Assembly (NCBI GenBank): GCA_900471485.1 | Contig: UCEU01000040.1 | Coordinates: 1 to 64,000 of the forward strand | Reading direction: 5' to 3' | Source of the DNA: Hyphomicrobiales bacterium | Lineage (GTDB): Bacteria > Pseudomonadota > Alphaproteobacteria > Rhizobiales > Rhizobiaceae | DNA: 64,000 nucleotides | In this document: positions 8,706 through 18,254 of the stretch, in pieces | Numbering within the stretch: position 1 is the stretch's first letter | How the letters are laid out: each line of letters starts with the position of its first letter | Notes under the pieces: generated by a model | Database searches by the model: none | What the model was told of the DNA's origin: nothing | What the model saw: the letters and a program-made list of their open reading frames with translations, nothing else | Made by a program: the position numbers and the translations under genes

Positions 8706-9245
8706 ATGGCGCTCTATCGAAAAACACTTTTCGCGCTCGCGCTGAGCGGTTGGGCTGCGGTTGCGCACGCCGGCTCCGCCGAGGACGTGGTTTTGCCGGC
8801 CTCCATTCTGTTCGCGACGAGTACGGGCTATTGGGAAGACGGCGGCGGTGCGGCACCTGCGGTTCAGCGCGCGCCCGCAACCACTACGGCCGACGGCATC
8901 GAGAAGGCATCGGCCGCGCCGGTCGCCGGCAAGGCCGCGCCCAGGCACGGCTACTACAAGCTCTTCGCCGTGCGTCAGGCGGACCGCACCGCGAAGATTT
9001 ATTTGCAACAGATCGCACAGGACGAGGATGGACCTTCGATCCTGTCGACGGTCGAGGTTCAGGAGATCAACGATCTCAAGCCCTATGTCACGGATATTCG
9101 CCCCGAAAGCTCCGGCGGCATGATCAAGGAACCGGGGCTGTTCGCGATGGTGCACCTGAAGACCGATCCGGATGCCGAGCCAGAAAGCTGGACCGTGATC
9201 ATCGACGAATTCGGTGAGGTCAACGTGGACAAGGCCGGACACTAA
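8706..9245 (+). CDS. Exported protein of unknown function
   Basis: A 179-residue product beginning with a signal peptide (basic start MALYRK, hydrophobic core, cleavage near AHAGS at about residue 20). The mature part is acidic; an Ala-rich linker (about residues 45-80) precedes a globular segment with FAVRQADRTAKIYLQQIAQD. No cysteines, metal sites or enzyme motifs are visible and I do not recognise a family. It follows nadK by 4 bases. Its role in the periplasm is undetermined. Confidence 0.7.
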   Translation: MALYRKTLFALALSGWAAVAHAGSAEDVVLPASILFATSTGYWEDGGGAAPAVQRAPATTTADGIEKASAAPVAGKAAPRHGYYKLFAVRQADRTAKIYLQQIAQDEDGPSILSTVEVQEINDLKPYVTDIRPESSGGMIKEPGLFAMVHLKTDPDAEPESWTVIIDEFGEVNVDKAGH

Positions 9246-9266
9246 ACCGCACTGCCGGCAACGCGA

Positions 9267-9300
9267 CATGAAAAAGGCCCCGATCGGGGCCTTTTTCATG
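9267..9300. terminator. Bidirectional terminator between the exported protein gene and prfB
   Basis: A perfect 34-base palindrome: CATGAAAAAGGCCCCGA and its complement, with a GC-rich stem flanked by A5 and T5. The T-tract on each strand lets it stop transcription from both convergent units. Confidence 0.9.
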
Positions 9301-9317
9301 TGTTTGCAAGATGCGCA

Positions 9318-10449
9318 TCAGTCGGCATCATCGACAACGGCATCGGGCTTGCCGCTGATGCGGTGCGCGAGCGCTGCCTCCATGAAGTCGTCGAGCTCGC
9401 CGTCAAGCACGTCATCCGGCGCCGTGCTTGTCACGCCCGTGCGCAGGTCCTTGACGAGCTGGTATGGCTGCAGAACGTAGGAGCGGATCTGGTGACCCCA
9501 GCCGATATCGGACTTGGAGGCCGCCTCGGCATTGGCCGCGTCTTCGCGCTTCTTCAACTCCGCTTCGTAGAGACGTGCGCGCAGCATGTCCCACGCCTTG
9601 GCGCGGTTCTTGTGCTGCGAACGTTCCTGCTGGCACTGCACCACGATGCCCGAGGGCATGTGGGTGATGCGGACGGCGGAGTCCGTCGTGTTGACGTGCT
9701 GACCACCAGCGCCGGACGAGCGGTAGGTGTCGATGCGGCAGTCGCTTTCGTTGATATCGATCTGGATCGAGTCATCGATGACGGGGTAGACCCAGATGGA
9801 CGAAAACGAGGTGTGGCGACGCGCGTTGCTGTCATAAGGCGAGATACGGACCAGGCGGTGAACGCCCGATTCGGTCTTCAGCCAGCCATAGGCATTGTGG
9901 CCCTTGACGAGCAGCGTCGCCGATTTGATGCCGGCTTCTTCGCCGTCGTGGACTTCGAGCAGTTCGACCTTGAACTTCGAGCGTTCGGCCCACCGGGTGT
10001 ACATGCGCAGCAGCATGTTGGCCCAGTCCTGGCTTTCGGTGCCGCCGGCGCCGGAGTGCACTTCGAGATAGGTGTCGTTGCTGTCGGCTTCGCCCGAAAG
10101 CATGGCCTCCACCTGCTGGCGCGCGGCTTCCGCCTTCAGCGCCTTCAGCGCGTCTTCGGCTTCCTTGACGATGGCTTCGTCGCCCTCGTCTTCGCCCATC
10201 TCGATGAGCTCGATGTTGTCGTTCAGCTGCTGTTCGAAGCGGCGCACGCCGTTGATGCCGTCATCGAGCTGCTGGCGCTCGCGCATCAGCTTCTGTGCTT
10301 CGGTAGCATCGTTCCAGAGGTTCGGATCCTCTGCCTTGTTGTTCAACCAGTCCAGTCGTCTTACCGCCTGATCCCAGTCAAAGATGCCTCCTCAGCAGGG
10401 TGATAGCCTGCTTGGTTTCATCGACTACGTTCTGGATTTCCGCTCGCAT
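9318..10449 (-). CDS. prfB: Peptide chain release factor 2, expressed by programmed +1 frameshift
   Basis: RF2 recognises UGA and UAA stop codons and releases the peptide with its GGQ loop (SGAGGQHVNTTDSA is present). The SPF-type anticodon region appears as HRLVRISPYDSNARRHTS. The gene is read in two parts: ATG at 10449 gives 23 codons (starting MRAEIQNVVDE) down to CTT at 10381-10383, then an in-frame TGA (10378-10380). A +1 slip continues as DWDQAVRRLDWLNNK from 10379 to the stop at 9318, giving 376 residues, normal for RF2. Upstream of the slip site are AGGAGG and CATCTTTGAC, as in Escherichia coli. Translating only from the internal ATG would lose the N-terminal helices. Confidence 0.97.
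10378..10392 (-). promoter_or_regulatory. RF2 autoregulatory +1 frameshift site
   Basis: On the minus strand the order is AGGAGG (10387-10392), CAT, the slippery CTT codon (10381-10383) and TGA followed by C (10378-10380). The internal Shine-Dalgarno sequence lies 3 bases before CTT and TGAC is the poorly terminating context used across bacteria. Low RF2 lets ribosomes slip into the +1 frame; high RF2 terminates at UGA. Confidence 0.95.
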
Positions 10450-10494
10450 TTTTCCGCTTCTTTGCGTTGCTATCAAAGTCGCCCGTCAAATAGT

Positions 10495-10531
10495 TGTGGC
10501 GGCCGCGGATGTAAAGACCGCGGCCGCCACA
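10495..10531 (-). terminator. Hairpin after the PBP1A gene
   Basis: A perfect 14-base-pair GC-rich stem (10495-10508 with 10518-10531) and 9-base loop, located 18 bases after the stop codon of the penicillin-binding protein gene and followed on the minus strand by ACTATTTGA. It also separates that gene from prfB downstream. Confidence 0.8.
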
Positions 10532-10548
10532 GACTGTTGCCGGAATGA

Positions 10549-12996
10549 TCAGTAGAGACCGCCAGCGCCCGATTGAACCGCCTGGTTGGCCTGCGGCGAG
10601 GTCTTCAGGATTTCCTCAGGCGCCATGGTATTGTCCATGCCGATGACGGAATAGCTGTCGGCGGGGCCGGTGCCAGGCTTGAACGCTTCGATGATCGTAT
10701 TCGGATCGCCCTGCATCGCGGCCATGCCGGTCTTGCGGTCGATCGGTATCAGGTTCATGCCAGCAGGGATCACGAATTTCGACACAGGCGTGTTTTCAAC
10801 GGCCGCCTGCATGAACTCGTTGAACACAGGCGCCGAAAGCGAACTGCCGGTGCCGCCGCGGCCGAGCGTCGACGGGGAATCGAAGCCGATATAGAGGCCG
10901 GCGACGAGATCCGGGGTGAAGCCCACGAACCACGCGTCCTTTTCATCATTGGTCGTGCCGGTCTTGCCGGCGACATCACGCTCGCCGAGCTTGACCTTGC
11001 CGGCCGCCGTGCCACGCTGGATGACGCCCTGCATCATCGAGGTGATCTGGTACGAGGTCATCGGGTCGAGAACGGTTTCGCGGTTATCGACGACGTTAGG
11101 CTCTTCCTGGTTCTGCCAGTCACTGGCATTGCAGGCCTCGCAGACGCGCTCCTCGTGCTTGAAGATGGTCTTGCCATAACGGTCCTGAATGCGGTCGATA
11201 AGTGTCGGCTTGATCTGCTTGCCGCCATTGGCGATGACCGAATAGGCCGAGACCATGCGCAGCACGGTCGTTTCGCCGGAGCCCAGCGACATGGCCAGAA
11301 CCGGCATCATCTTGTCGTAGATGCCGAAGCGCTCGGCATATTCGGCGACGACGTTCATGCCGAGATCGTTGGCGAGGCGCACCGTCATGCGGTTACGCGA
11401 ATGCTCGATGGCGAAGCGCAGCGTGTTGGCGCCACCGCCCTCGCCTTCATAGTTGTCAGGCGCCCATACCTGGCCGTTGCCGGTCTGGATTTCGAGCGGA
11501 TCGTCGCTGACGACGGAGGCTGGCGTATAGCCGTTATCCATGGCGGCGGCGTAGACGAAGGGCTTGAAGGAGGAGCCCGGCTGGCGCATGGCCTGCGTCG
11601 CGCGGTTGAACTCCGACTGGGCGTAGGAGAAGCCGCCGACCATGGCGAGAACGCGGCCGGTCTTCGGATCCATTGCCACGAGGCCACCGCCGACCTTTGG
11701 CGGCTGGCGCAGACGGAAGGATGAGGAGTTGTCGTCGCCGAGGCGCTCGACGAACACCACGTCACCGGCGGAAAGAACACCCTGCGGCGAGCGTGCGGTC
11801 TTGCCGCCGGTTGCGGAGCGGTAGGCCCACTGCATGTTCTTCGCGTCGATCACACCACGTTCGCGTTCCGCCGGAATCTTGCCGGCGCTGTCCTTGGCGG
11901 GCTGCAGACCGATATCGACGCTGTCGTCGGATACCGCGAGCACGACCGCGAGACGCCATTCGGGAACGTCGGAGAGCGCAGGAATCTCGGCAAGCGCCTT
12001 GCCCCAATCAGAGGTCGCGTCGATCTGCTTGATCGGACCGTGGAAGCCGCGGCGCTCGTCATAAGTAACCAGCCCGTCCTGCAGCGCCTTGCGCGCAAAG
12101 ACCTGCAGCTGCGGGTCGAAGGACGTACGGACAGACAGGCCGCCTTCATAGAGCATCTTCTCGCCGTACTTGTCGATCAGCTGGCGGCGGACCGCTTCGG
12201 CGAAATAGCCGGATGCGAAGAGCGACGGGCCGCTGCTGCGTCCGGTCACGCCGAGCGGCTGCTTCTTGGCTTCTGCGCCATCCGACTGGCTGACGTAGCC
12301 ATTCTCGACCATGCGATCGATGACCCAGTTGCGACGGGTGACAGCGGCTTCGGGATGACGGAAAGGATGGTAGTTCGCGGGCCCCTTCGGCAGCGAGGCC
12401 AGGTAGGCGGCATCAGCGATGGTCAGTTCGTTGACCGACTTGTTGAAATAGGTGAGTGCTGCGCTGGCAATGCCGTAGGAGTTCAGGCCGAAGAAGATCT
12501 CGTTGAGATAGAGCTCGAGAATCTTGTCCTTGCTGTAGGCCTGCTCGATGCGGAAGGAGAGAATGGCTTCCTTGGCCTTACGCTCCATGGTCTGTTCGCT
12601 CGAGAGCAGGAAGTTCTTCGCCACCTGCTGGGTGATCGTCGAACCACCCTGGGTCGGGCCGCCGGTCAGATAGGCGACGACGGCGCGGCCGAAGCCTGTC
12701 ACGTCGATACCGGGGTGCTGATAGAAGTTCTTGTCTTCGGCGGACAGGAAGGCAGCCTTGACGCGATCCGGCACGGCCTGGATCGGCAGGAACAGGCGAC
12801 GCTCCTTGGCGTATTCGGCCATCAGCGCGCCGTTGCCGGCATGCACGCGCGTCGTTACCGGCGGCTCGTAGCTGCTCAGTACTGCATAGTCGGGGAGATC
12901 CTTCGTAATCGTTGCCAAATACACGGCAACGACACCTGCAACGCCCAGGAACAGGACGCAGGCGACGCCGAAGAAATATCCAAGAAGTCTGATCAT
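10549..12996 (-). CDS. mrcA: Penicillin-binding protein 1A (bifunctional transglycosylase/transpeptidase)
   Basis: A class A PBP of 815 residues that polymerises lipid II and cross-links stem peptides at the outer face of the inner membrane. Residues 1-30 form a single N-terminal membrane anchor. The GT51 domain follows with SAEDKNFYQHPGID (catalytic Glu) and GGSTITQQVAKN. An OB-like PBP1A-specific insert is in the middle. The transpeptidase domain has SSFK (near residue 475), SRN and KTGTT, the three penicillin-binding motifs. Length and inserts match PBP1A rather than PBP1B/1C. It lies downstream of an amidase gene on the same strand (241-base gap), as is usual in Rhizobiales, where the pair forms a wall-remodelling locus. 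Confidence 0.95.
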   Translation of the reverse strand: MIRLLGYFFGVACVLFLGVAGVVAVYLATITKDLPDYAVLSSYEPPVTTRVHAGNGALMAEYAKERRLFLPIQAVPDRVKAAFLSAEDKNFYQHPGIDVTGFGRAVVAYLTGGPTQGGSTITQQVAKNFLLSSEQTMERKAKEAILSFRIEQAYSKDKILELYLNEIFFGLNSYGIASAALTYFNKSVNELTIADAAYLASLPKGPANYHPFRHPEAAVTRRNWVIDRMVENGYVSQSDGAEAKKQPLGVTGRSSGPSLFASGYFAEAVRRQLIDKYGEKMLYEGGLSVRTSFDPQLQVFARKALQDGLVTYDERRGFHGPIKQIDATSDWGKALAEIPALSDVPEWRLAVVLAVSDDSVDIGLQPAKDSAGKIPAERERGVIDAKNMQWAYRSATGGKTARSPQGVLSAGDVVFVERLGDDNSSSFRLRQPPKVGGGLVAMDPKTGRVLAMVGGFSYAQSEFNRATQAMRQPGSSFKPFVYAAAMDNGYTPASVVSDDPLEIQTGNGQVWAPDNYEGEGGGANTLRFAIEHSRNRMTVRLANDLGMNVVAEYAERFGIYDKMMPVLAMSLGSGETTVLRMVSAYSVIANGGKQIKPTLIDRIQDRYGKTIFKHEERVCEACNASDWQNQEEPNVVDNRETVLDPMTSYQITSMMQGVIQRGTAAGKVKLGERDVAGKTGTTNDEKDAWFVGFTPDLVAGLYIGFDSPSTLGRGGTGSSLSAPVFNEFMQAAVENTPVSKFVIPAGMNLIPIDRKTGMAAMQGDPNTIIEAFKPGTGPADSYSVIGMDNTMAPEEILKTSPQANQAVQSGAGGLY

Positions 12997-13237
12997 ATCT
13001 AAGCTACCGGTATCTCAAACATCGATCGGCGCGAACATTACTATCGCATGGATCGGGCTATTTTGCATGCTGCGCGACTTACTCCATGAGCGTTATCGCC
13101 ACAAGCCGATTCAGTTTCGACTGAACACATACAGGTGAGTAATGGCCTGAATGTGAGTAAAATAGGGCTTCGACCACTATTCCCAAGTGAGCACAGGACG
13201 TTACTGCCCCGGTGTGACACCGAGGCCACGTCAATCT

Positions 13238-14530
13238 TCAGCCGCCGTTCGCCATCATAGACGTGCGATAGCGCTTCACCGCATCTGTCAGCAGATCCGC
13301 GATCTTCTGGCGCCAGGTCTCGTCGAGCAACAGCTTCTCATCTTCCTTGTTGGAGAGGAAGCCGAGCTCGAGAAGGATCGAGGGCATATCGGGCGCCTGG
13401 AGAACGCGAAAGCCGGCGTGGCGATGCGGATTGTTGATCGTTCCCACCTGATCCTTGAAGGATGTCAGGACACTCTGGGCCAGCGAGATCGAGAAGGCCT
13501 GGGTTTCGCGGCGTGTCAGGTCGAGCAGGATATCGGCCACCTCGGGCGGCTCGGCGACGGTCTCCTTGCCGGCGATCTGGTCGGAGAGGTTTTCACGATC
13601 GGCGAGATCGGCCGCCAGCTTGTCGGACGCCTTGTCGGAGATCGTGTAGACCGTCGAGCCGCGGATATCCTTTTGCTTCAGCGTATCGGCGTGCAGCGAA
13701 ATGAAGAGGCCGGCATGGGCCTGACGAGAAATCTGCACGCGCTCGGACAGCGACAGGAAGGAATCGTCGGTGCGGGTCAGGAATGCCTTGATGCCGGCTT
13801 CGCGATTGAGGCGGTCGGCGAGCGCCTTTGCGAAGGCAAGTGTGACATCCTTTTCCTGGGTCTTGGTATCGACACCGATGGCGCCCGTATCGATACCGCC
13901 ATGACCGGCGTCGACGGCGATGATGAAGTCACTGCCGGCGGGCGCGGTCTGCGGGATCGCACTGGTCGTCTGGGCGCTCGCCGGATCGCTCCAGGATTGC
14001 GCCTTCACCAGTTCGGCGACGGTTGCCTTATCCGTCATCTCCGCATCGAGCACGAGGCGATGTCCCTTGCCGCCTTCATCGGCCTGCACCTTGGCGACAG
14101 CCATCTTCGCGGGCTTACTCGTCGTCAGCACGATGCGGGCGCTGTCCTCGTCCATCTTGCCGTAGCGAATATCCTTGAACAGTCCCCTCGCCCCGAGATC
14201 GCCGGCGGGGAAACCGAATGCGGTGGCCGGCAGATCGATGACGATCCGCTCGGGATTGGCGATATAATGAATGGAGAAGGCTGGCTCGCGGTCGAAATCA
14301 ATGACGATTCGGGTTCTGGCATCGTCACCGACGATGCGTGCGCCATAAGCAAGCAGCGGCTCGGGGTTGGCGCCATCGACCGCAAAAGACGTGACTGGTG
14401 CCGCAAAACAGATTGTCGCCGCGATCGCGACGCGCATTCCAGCGAACCATATGGTCCTTAGCCGGCCGCTAACATTCGCGGGTGTCACCCTCTTAAACAA
14501 CCGACCGCCATGCCTTTCTGATTGATCCAC
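13238..14530 (-). CDS. N-acetylmuramoyl-L-alanine amidase, AMIN plus Amidase_3
   Basis: A 430-residue zinc hydrolase that cuts the MurNAc-L-alanine bond during cell separation. The N-terminal region contains a signal sequence (hydrophobic run MRVAIAATICFAAPVTSFA from about residue 32); the signal could start at that internal Met. An AMIN domain covers about 55-150 (targeting to septal wall or Tol-Pal regions). The catalytic domain, about 205-425, has the zinc ligands in VDAGHGGIDTGAIG, SLHAD and LLELGFLSN (catalytic Glu). It is the AmiC type. It is convergently unrelated to rne, which starts 596 bases away on the other strand. Confidence 0.9.
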   Translation of the reverse strand: MDQSERHGGRLFKRVTPANVSGRLRTIWFAGMRVAIAATICFAAPVTSFAVDGANPEPLLAYGARIVGDDARTRIVIDFDREPAFSIHYIANPERIVIDLPATAFGFPAGDLGARGLFKDIRYGKMDEDSARIVLTTSKPAKMAVAKVQADEGGKGHRLVLDAEMTDKATVAELVKAQSWSDPASAQTTSAIPQTAPAGSDFIIAVDAGHGGIDTGAIGVDTKTQEKDVTLAFAKALADRLNREAGIKAFLTRTDDSFLSLSERVQISRQAHAGLFISLHADTLKQKDIRGSTVYTISDKASDKLAADLADRENLSDQIAGKETVAEPPEVADILLDLTRRETQAFSISLAQSVLTSFKDQVGTINNPHRHAGFRVLQAPDMPSILLELGFLSNKEDEKLLLDETWRQKIADLLTDAVKRYRTSMMANGG

Positions 14531-15126
14531 CCGGCTAACGCGAATACGGCAACGCTAAAGCGCGCGCCATCATTACCACCGAATCGGCGTCTTTTATCCC
14601 CGATTTCCTATGCAATTCAAAATCCATCAATATTATGGCGCAATTGGCTTTTCCCTTGCTATTGTGACAGAGAAACCATACAAGGATTCTCAGGGTAGAA
14701 GTGCTGACGGGATAGAGTCTCCGCGAAGGCAGCCAGCCATAATGGACCTGGCGCCACAACCGGCAATCGTCCTCCGTCGTATGTATTTCCACTCGAACGT
14801 TGAATCCTGAAATTTCCGGCGTAGGCGGAAACTTCATCGGTGGATAGCCACCAAACGCTCTTTACAGAGAGAGCAAACTCATCGGACCCCCGAAACAGGG
14901 TCTAAAATATTGTCGATCTCGCTTGGTCCTTGATGGTGTCGCAGCAGGTTTTATCTGAAGTCTACAGGCCCCGGGAGAAGAACTCCCCCGCTGTTGTCTG
15001 GCTGCTGCCTTCCACACCGCACCAATCGCGACTTTCATTATCCGGCGCCGCTGTGGATCATCTCCCCCCTGTTCTAACGACAGCAGGGGATGCCGACATG
15101 CGGCTGCGCCGAGGAGCTCAGCTTAC
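14531..15126. promoter_or_regulatory. Divergent regulatory region and long RNase E leader
   Basis: This 596-base stretch separates the amidase (minus) and rne (plus) starts. I see no credible gene in it. Two stem-loops lie close to rne: GGGAG/CTCCC at 14973-14987 (loop AAGAA) and a longer imperfect hairpin built on CCCCTG/CAGGGG at 15066-15089. A strong ribosome-binding site, GAGGAG, is at 15113-15118. RNase E genes of several bacteria have long structured leaders that the enzyme itself cleaves; here that is inference only. The amidase-side promoter candidate is described separately. Confidence 0.5.
14593..14620 (-). promoter_or_regulatory. Candidate sigma-70 promoter for the amidase gene
   Basis: On the minus strand TTGAAT (14615-14620) and GATAAA (14593-14598) are separated by 16 bases, about 65 bases before the amidase start. 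The match to consensus is partial and there is no experimental support. Confidence 0.3.
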
Positions 15127-17982
15127 ATGGCAGACAAAATGCTTATCGACGCGTCTCACGAGGAAGAGACGCGCGTCGTTGTCGTTCGCGGGAACCGCAT
15201 AGAAGAATTTGACTTCGAGTCACAGCACAAGAAGCAAATTCGCGGCAACATCTATCTCGCAAAGGTAACCAGGGTAGAGCCCTCGTTGCAGGCCGCCTTC
15301 GTGGATTACGGCGGCAATCGCCACGGCTTCCTGGCCTTTGCCGAAATCCATCCCGATTACTACCAGATCCCGCTGGCGGATCGTCAGGCGCTGCTGCGCG
15401 CGGAAGCCGAAGAGCATCGCCGCGACGACGACGTCGAGCATGTCGAAACGGCCGTCATGGCCGATCCGGCAAACCAGGACCAGCCCGATATCGGCATTGT
15501 TGCCAAGAGCGAGCCGGAAGTCGAAGCTGAAGCCGCTCCGGCCGACGATGTCGTCGAGGCCGTAGAGGCCGTCGAAGAAAAGCCGGCGAAGAAGGCAGCC
15601 AAGCCGCGCCGCAGCCGCAAGAAGGCAGCGCCGGCCTCCGAAGAAGCAGCAGGCGAAGAACCCGCCGCGACCGAAGCATCCGCAGACAACGAAGACGACG
15701 GCTCCACCGGCGGCGAAATGGCTGCCATGGTCGAGACCGACACGATCTCGGAAGACGTCGGCAGCCGCCGTCGCAACGATGACGATGATGACGACGATCA
15801 CGACCACGAAGAGGAAGTGATCGAAAGCGTCGGCGCCGAAGACGCGATGGAAGAGGTTCCAGATCGTACGCAGCGCAAGCCGCGCAAGCAGTACCGTATC
15901 CAGGAAGTCATCAAGCGCCGCCAGATCCTGCTCGTGCAGGTCGCCAAGGAAGAGCGTGGCAACAAGGGTGCTGCGCTGACCACCTATCTGTCGCTCGCCG
16001 GCCGCTATTCCGTCCTGATGCCGAACACGGCGCGTGGCGGTGGCATTTCCCGCAAGATCACCAATCCGCAGGACCGCAAGCGCCTGAAGGAAATCGCAAA
16101 GATGCTCGAAGTGCCGCAGGGCATGGGCGTCATCCTGCGCACGGCCGGTGCGAACCGCACCAAAGTCGAAGTGAAGCGTGATTTCGAATATCTGATGCGC
16201 CTGTGGGAGAACGTCCGTACGCTGACGCTCGCATCGACCGCGCCCTGCCTCGTCTACGAGGAAGGCAGCCTGATCAAGCGCTCGATCCGCGACCTCTACA
16301 ACAAGGACATCGGCGAGATTATCGTTTCCGGCGAGGAAGGCTATCGTGAAGCGAAAGACTTCATGAAGATGCTGATGCCGAGCCACGCCAAGGTGGTTCA
16401 ACCCTACCGCGACATTCATCCGATCTTCTCGCGCTCCGGCATCGAAGCGCAACTCGACCGCATGCTGCAGCCGCAGGTGACGCTGAAGTCCGGCGGCTAC
16501 CTGATCATGAACCAGACGGAAGCGCTGGTTTCGATCGACGTCAACTCCGGCCGCTCGACCCGCGAGCATTCGATCGAAGACACCGCGCTGCAGACGAACC
16601 TCGAGGCTGCCGACGAAGTTGCCCGCCAGCTTCGCCTGCGTGACCTTGCCGGCCTCGTCGTCATCGACTTCATCGACATGGAAGAGAAGCGCAACAACCG
16701 CGCCGTCGAGAAGAAGCTGAAGGAATGCCTGAAGAACGACCGCGCCCGCATCCAGGTTGGCCGCATCTCACACTTCGGCCTGCTCGAAATGTCGCGTCAG
16801 CGCATCCGCGCCTCGGTTCTGGAATCGACCACCCAGGTCTGCTCGCATTGCGGCGGCACCGGTCACGTCCGTTCACAGTCCTCCGTCGCCCTGCACGTTC
16901 TGCGCGGCATCGAGGAATACCTGCTCAAGAACACGACGCACGACATCACGGTTCGCACCACGCCCGATATCGCGCTCTACCTGCTCAACCACAAGCGCCA
17001 ATCGATCGTCGATTATGAAGCACGCTTCGGCGTAGCAATCATCATCGATGCGGATGGCGCCGTCGGCGCGCAGCATTTCGCGATCGACCGTGGCGAAGCG
17101 GTTGAAAACCCGGTCAAGATCGAAAGCCTGTTCAACTTCGCGGCCATCCCCGATGACGATGATGACGATGTCGTTATCGAGGCCGATGAGGACGAAGACG
17201 AAGAACTGGAAGAGAAGGCGGCATCCGCCGAGCGTCCGGCGGCTCGCGCCGAAGGCGACGGTGAAGGCCGCAAGCGCAAGCGCCGCCGTCGTCGTCGTGG
17301 TCGCAATGGAAACGGTGAGCAGCAGGCTGCAGCCGATGCCAATGGCGAAGCATCCGACGGTGAAGACGATAGCGACGAGGAAGGCAGCGAGGGCGAAGAA
17401 GCCGTAGCAGCCGGCGCTTCGGAAGACCGTGACGAGAGTGACGAATCGCAGCGCCGCAAGCGCCGCCGTCGCGGCAAGCGTGGCGGTCGTCGCAACCGCG
17501 AAGATGGTTCCGAGCAGGAAGCCGGTGCCGAGGCCGCGGACGGTTCGTCCGAGGTCGAGGCTGGCGACGAGAGTGCTGAGGTCGCCATTACCGAAGTCGA
17601 GACCGTCGAGGTCGCTTCCGAGGAGGCTCCCGAAACGCAGTCGGCCATGGCTGCCGTCGAAACGGCTGCATCTGTAACGGAAGACGTGAAGCCGAAGCGG
17701 GCGCGCCGCAGCCGCAAGGCATCGCCGGTCGAAGAACCGGCTGAGGCACCTGTGGCCGTGGAAGCCGAGGTGGCCGAAGCAGTTGCCGATGTCGCCGCCC
17801 CTGCGGTCGAAGAGGTAGCACCCGCTGCGGAAGAAGCCGCGCCGGCCGCTGAAGACGAAAAGCCAGTCCGCGCCAATCGCGAGTCCAACATCTCCTCCTC
17901 CGAGCCGACCGTAAAGTCGACGAGCGAGGGTGATGGCAAGCCGAAGAAGGCTGGCTGGTGGCAGCGCCGCGGTTTTTTCTGA
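15127..17982 (+). CDS. rne: Ribonuclease E
   Basis: Endonuclease of the RNA degradosome; makes the first cut in mRNA decay and rRNA and tRNA processing. The 951-residue protein has an S1 domain beginning at IRGNIYLAKVTRVEPSLQAA, interrupted from about residue 95 to 250 by an Ala/Glu-rich, acidic low-complexity insert; the S1 fold resumes at the basic RKPRKQYRIQEV. Next come the RNase H-like/DNase I-like catalytic core (VSIDVNSGRSTREHS and VIDFIDMEEKRNNR with the metal-binding acidic residues) and the Zn-link CSHC (Cys572, Cys575). The C-terminal 280 residues are disordered, alternating acidic and Arg/Lys-rich runs, likely RNA- and partner-binding segments of the alphaproteobacterial degradosome. 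ATG at 15127 follows GAGGAG. Confidence 0.95.
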   Translation: MADKMLIDASHEEETRVVVVRGNRIEEFDFESQHKKQIRGNIYLAKVTRVEPSLQAAFVDYGGNRHGFLAFAEIHPDYYQIPLADRQALLRAEAEEHRRDDDVEHVETAVMADPANQDQPDIGIVAKSEPEVEAEAAPADDVVEAVEAVEEKPAKKAAKPRRSRKKAAPASEEAAGEEPAATEASADNEDDGSTGGEMAAMVETDTISEDVGSRRRNDDDDDDDHDHEEEVIESVGAEDAMEEVPDRTQRKPRKQYRIQEVIKRRQILLVQVAKEERGNKGAALTTYLSLAGRYSVLMPNTARGGGISRKITNPQDRKRLKEIAKMLEVPQGMGVILRTAGANRTKVEVKRDFEYLMRLWENVRTLTLASTAPCLVYEEGSLIKRSIRDLYNKDIGEIIVSGEEGYREAKDFMKMLMPSHAKVVQPYRDIHPIFSRSGIEAQLDRMLQPQVTLKSGGYLIMNQTEALVSIDVNSGRSTREHSIEDTALQTNLEAADEVARQLRLRDLAGLVVIDFIDMEEKRNNRAVEKKLKECLKNDRARIQVGRISHFGLLEMSRQRIRASVLESTTQVCSHCGGTGHVRSQSSVALHVLRGIEEYLLKNTTHDITVRTTPDIALYLLNHKRQSIVDYEARFGVAIIIDADGAVGAQHFAIDRGEAVENPVKIESLFNFAAIPDDDDDDVVIEADEDEDEELEEKAASAERPAARAEGDGEGRKRKRRRRRRGRNGNGEQQAAADANGEASDGEDDSDEEGSEGEEAVAAGASEDRDESDESQRRKRRRRGKRGGRRNREDGSEQEAGAEAADGSSEVEAGDESAEVAITEVETVEVASEEAPETQSAMAAVETAASVTEDVKPKRARRSRKASPVEEPAEAPVAVEAEVAEAVADVAAPAVEEVAPAAEEAAPAAEDEKPVRANRESNISSSEPTVKSTSEGDGKPKKAGWWQRRGFF

Positions 17983-18009
17983 GACTGATTTTCGGACGTG
18001 AACAATGAA

Positions 18010-18041
18010 ATCCGGCTGTGGCGACGCAGCCGGATTTTTTT
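18010..18041 (+). terminator. Rho-independent terminator of rne
   Basis: ATCCGGCTG pairs with CAGCCGGAT around an 8-base loop, followed by seven T residues. It begins 28 bases after the stop codon of rne. Confidence 0.92.
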
Positions 18042-18192
18042 GTGTCTGGATGAACGAAAGGCTCCGACCTCATGGCGCACGCCAGGCAGTCGTCCTTCAT
18101 CTGCCATGGACTACCCAGCGGTCGCCGGTATTCGACTAAGCACGGTGATCCCTGCAACGTGAGGACATAGGCCTCACCTACCTTTCCCCCAA

Positions 18193-18225
18193 CGAAAAAT
18201 GCCGGCCACAAGGTGACCGGCATTT
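18193..18225 (-). terminator. Rho-independent terminator of ctaA
   Basis: On the minus strand AAATGCCGG (18217-18225) pairs with CCGGCATTT (18197-18205), followed by TTCGTT. It sits 30 bases past the ctaA stop codon. Confidence 0.8.
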
Positions 18226-18254
18226 ACGCATTTAGACGATGGGAGAAGCTCCAA

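Noticed and set aside
14930..15202. Short plus-strand frame overlapping the rne start
   Set aside because: It overlaps the RNase E start in a different frame and has no signal or family; the RNase E start with GAGGAG is far stronger.
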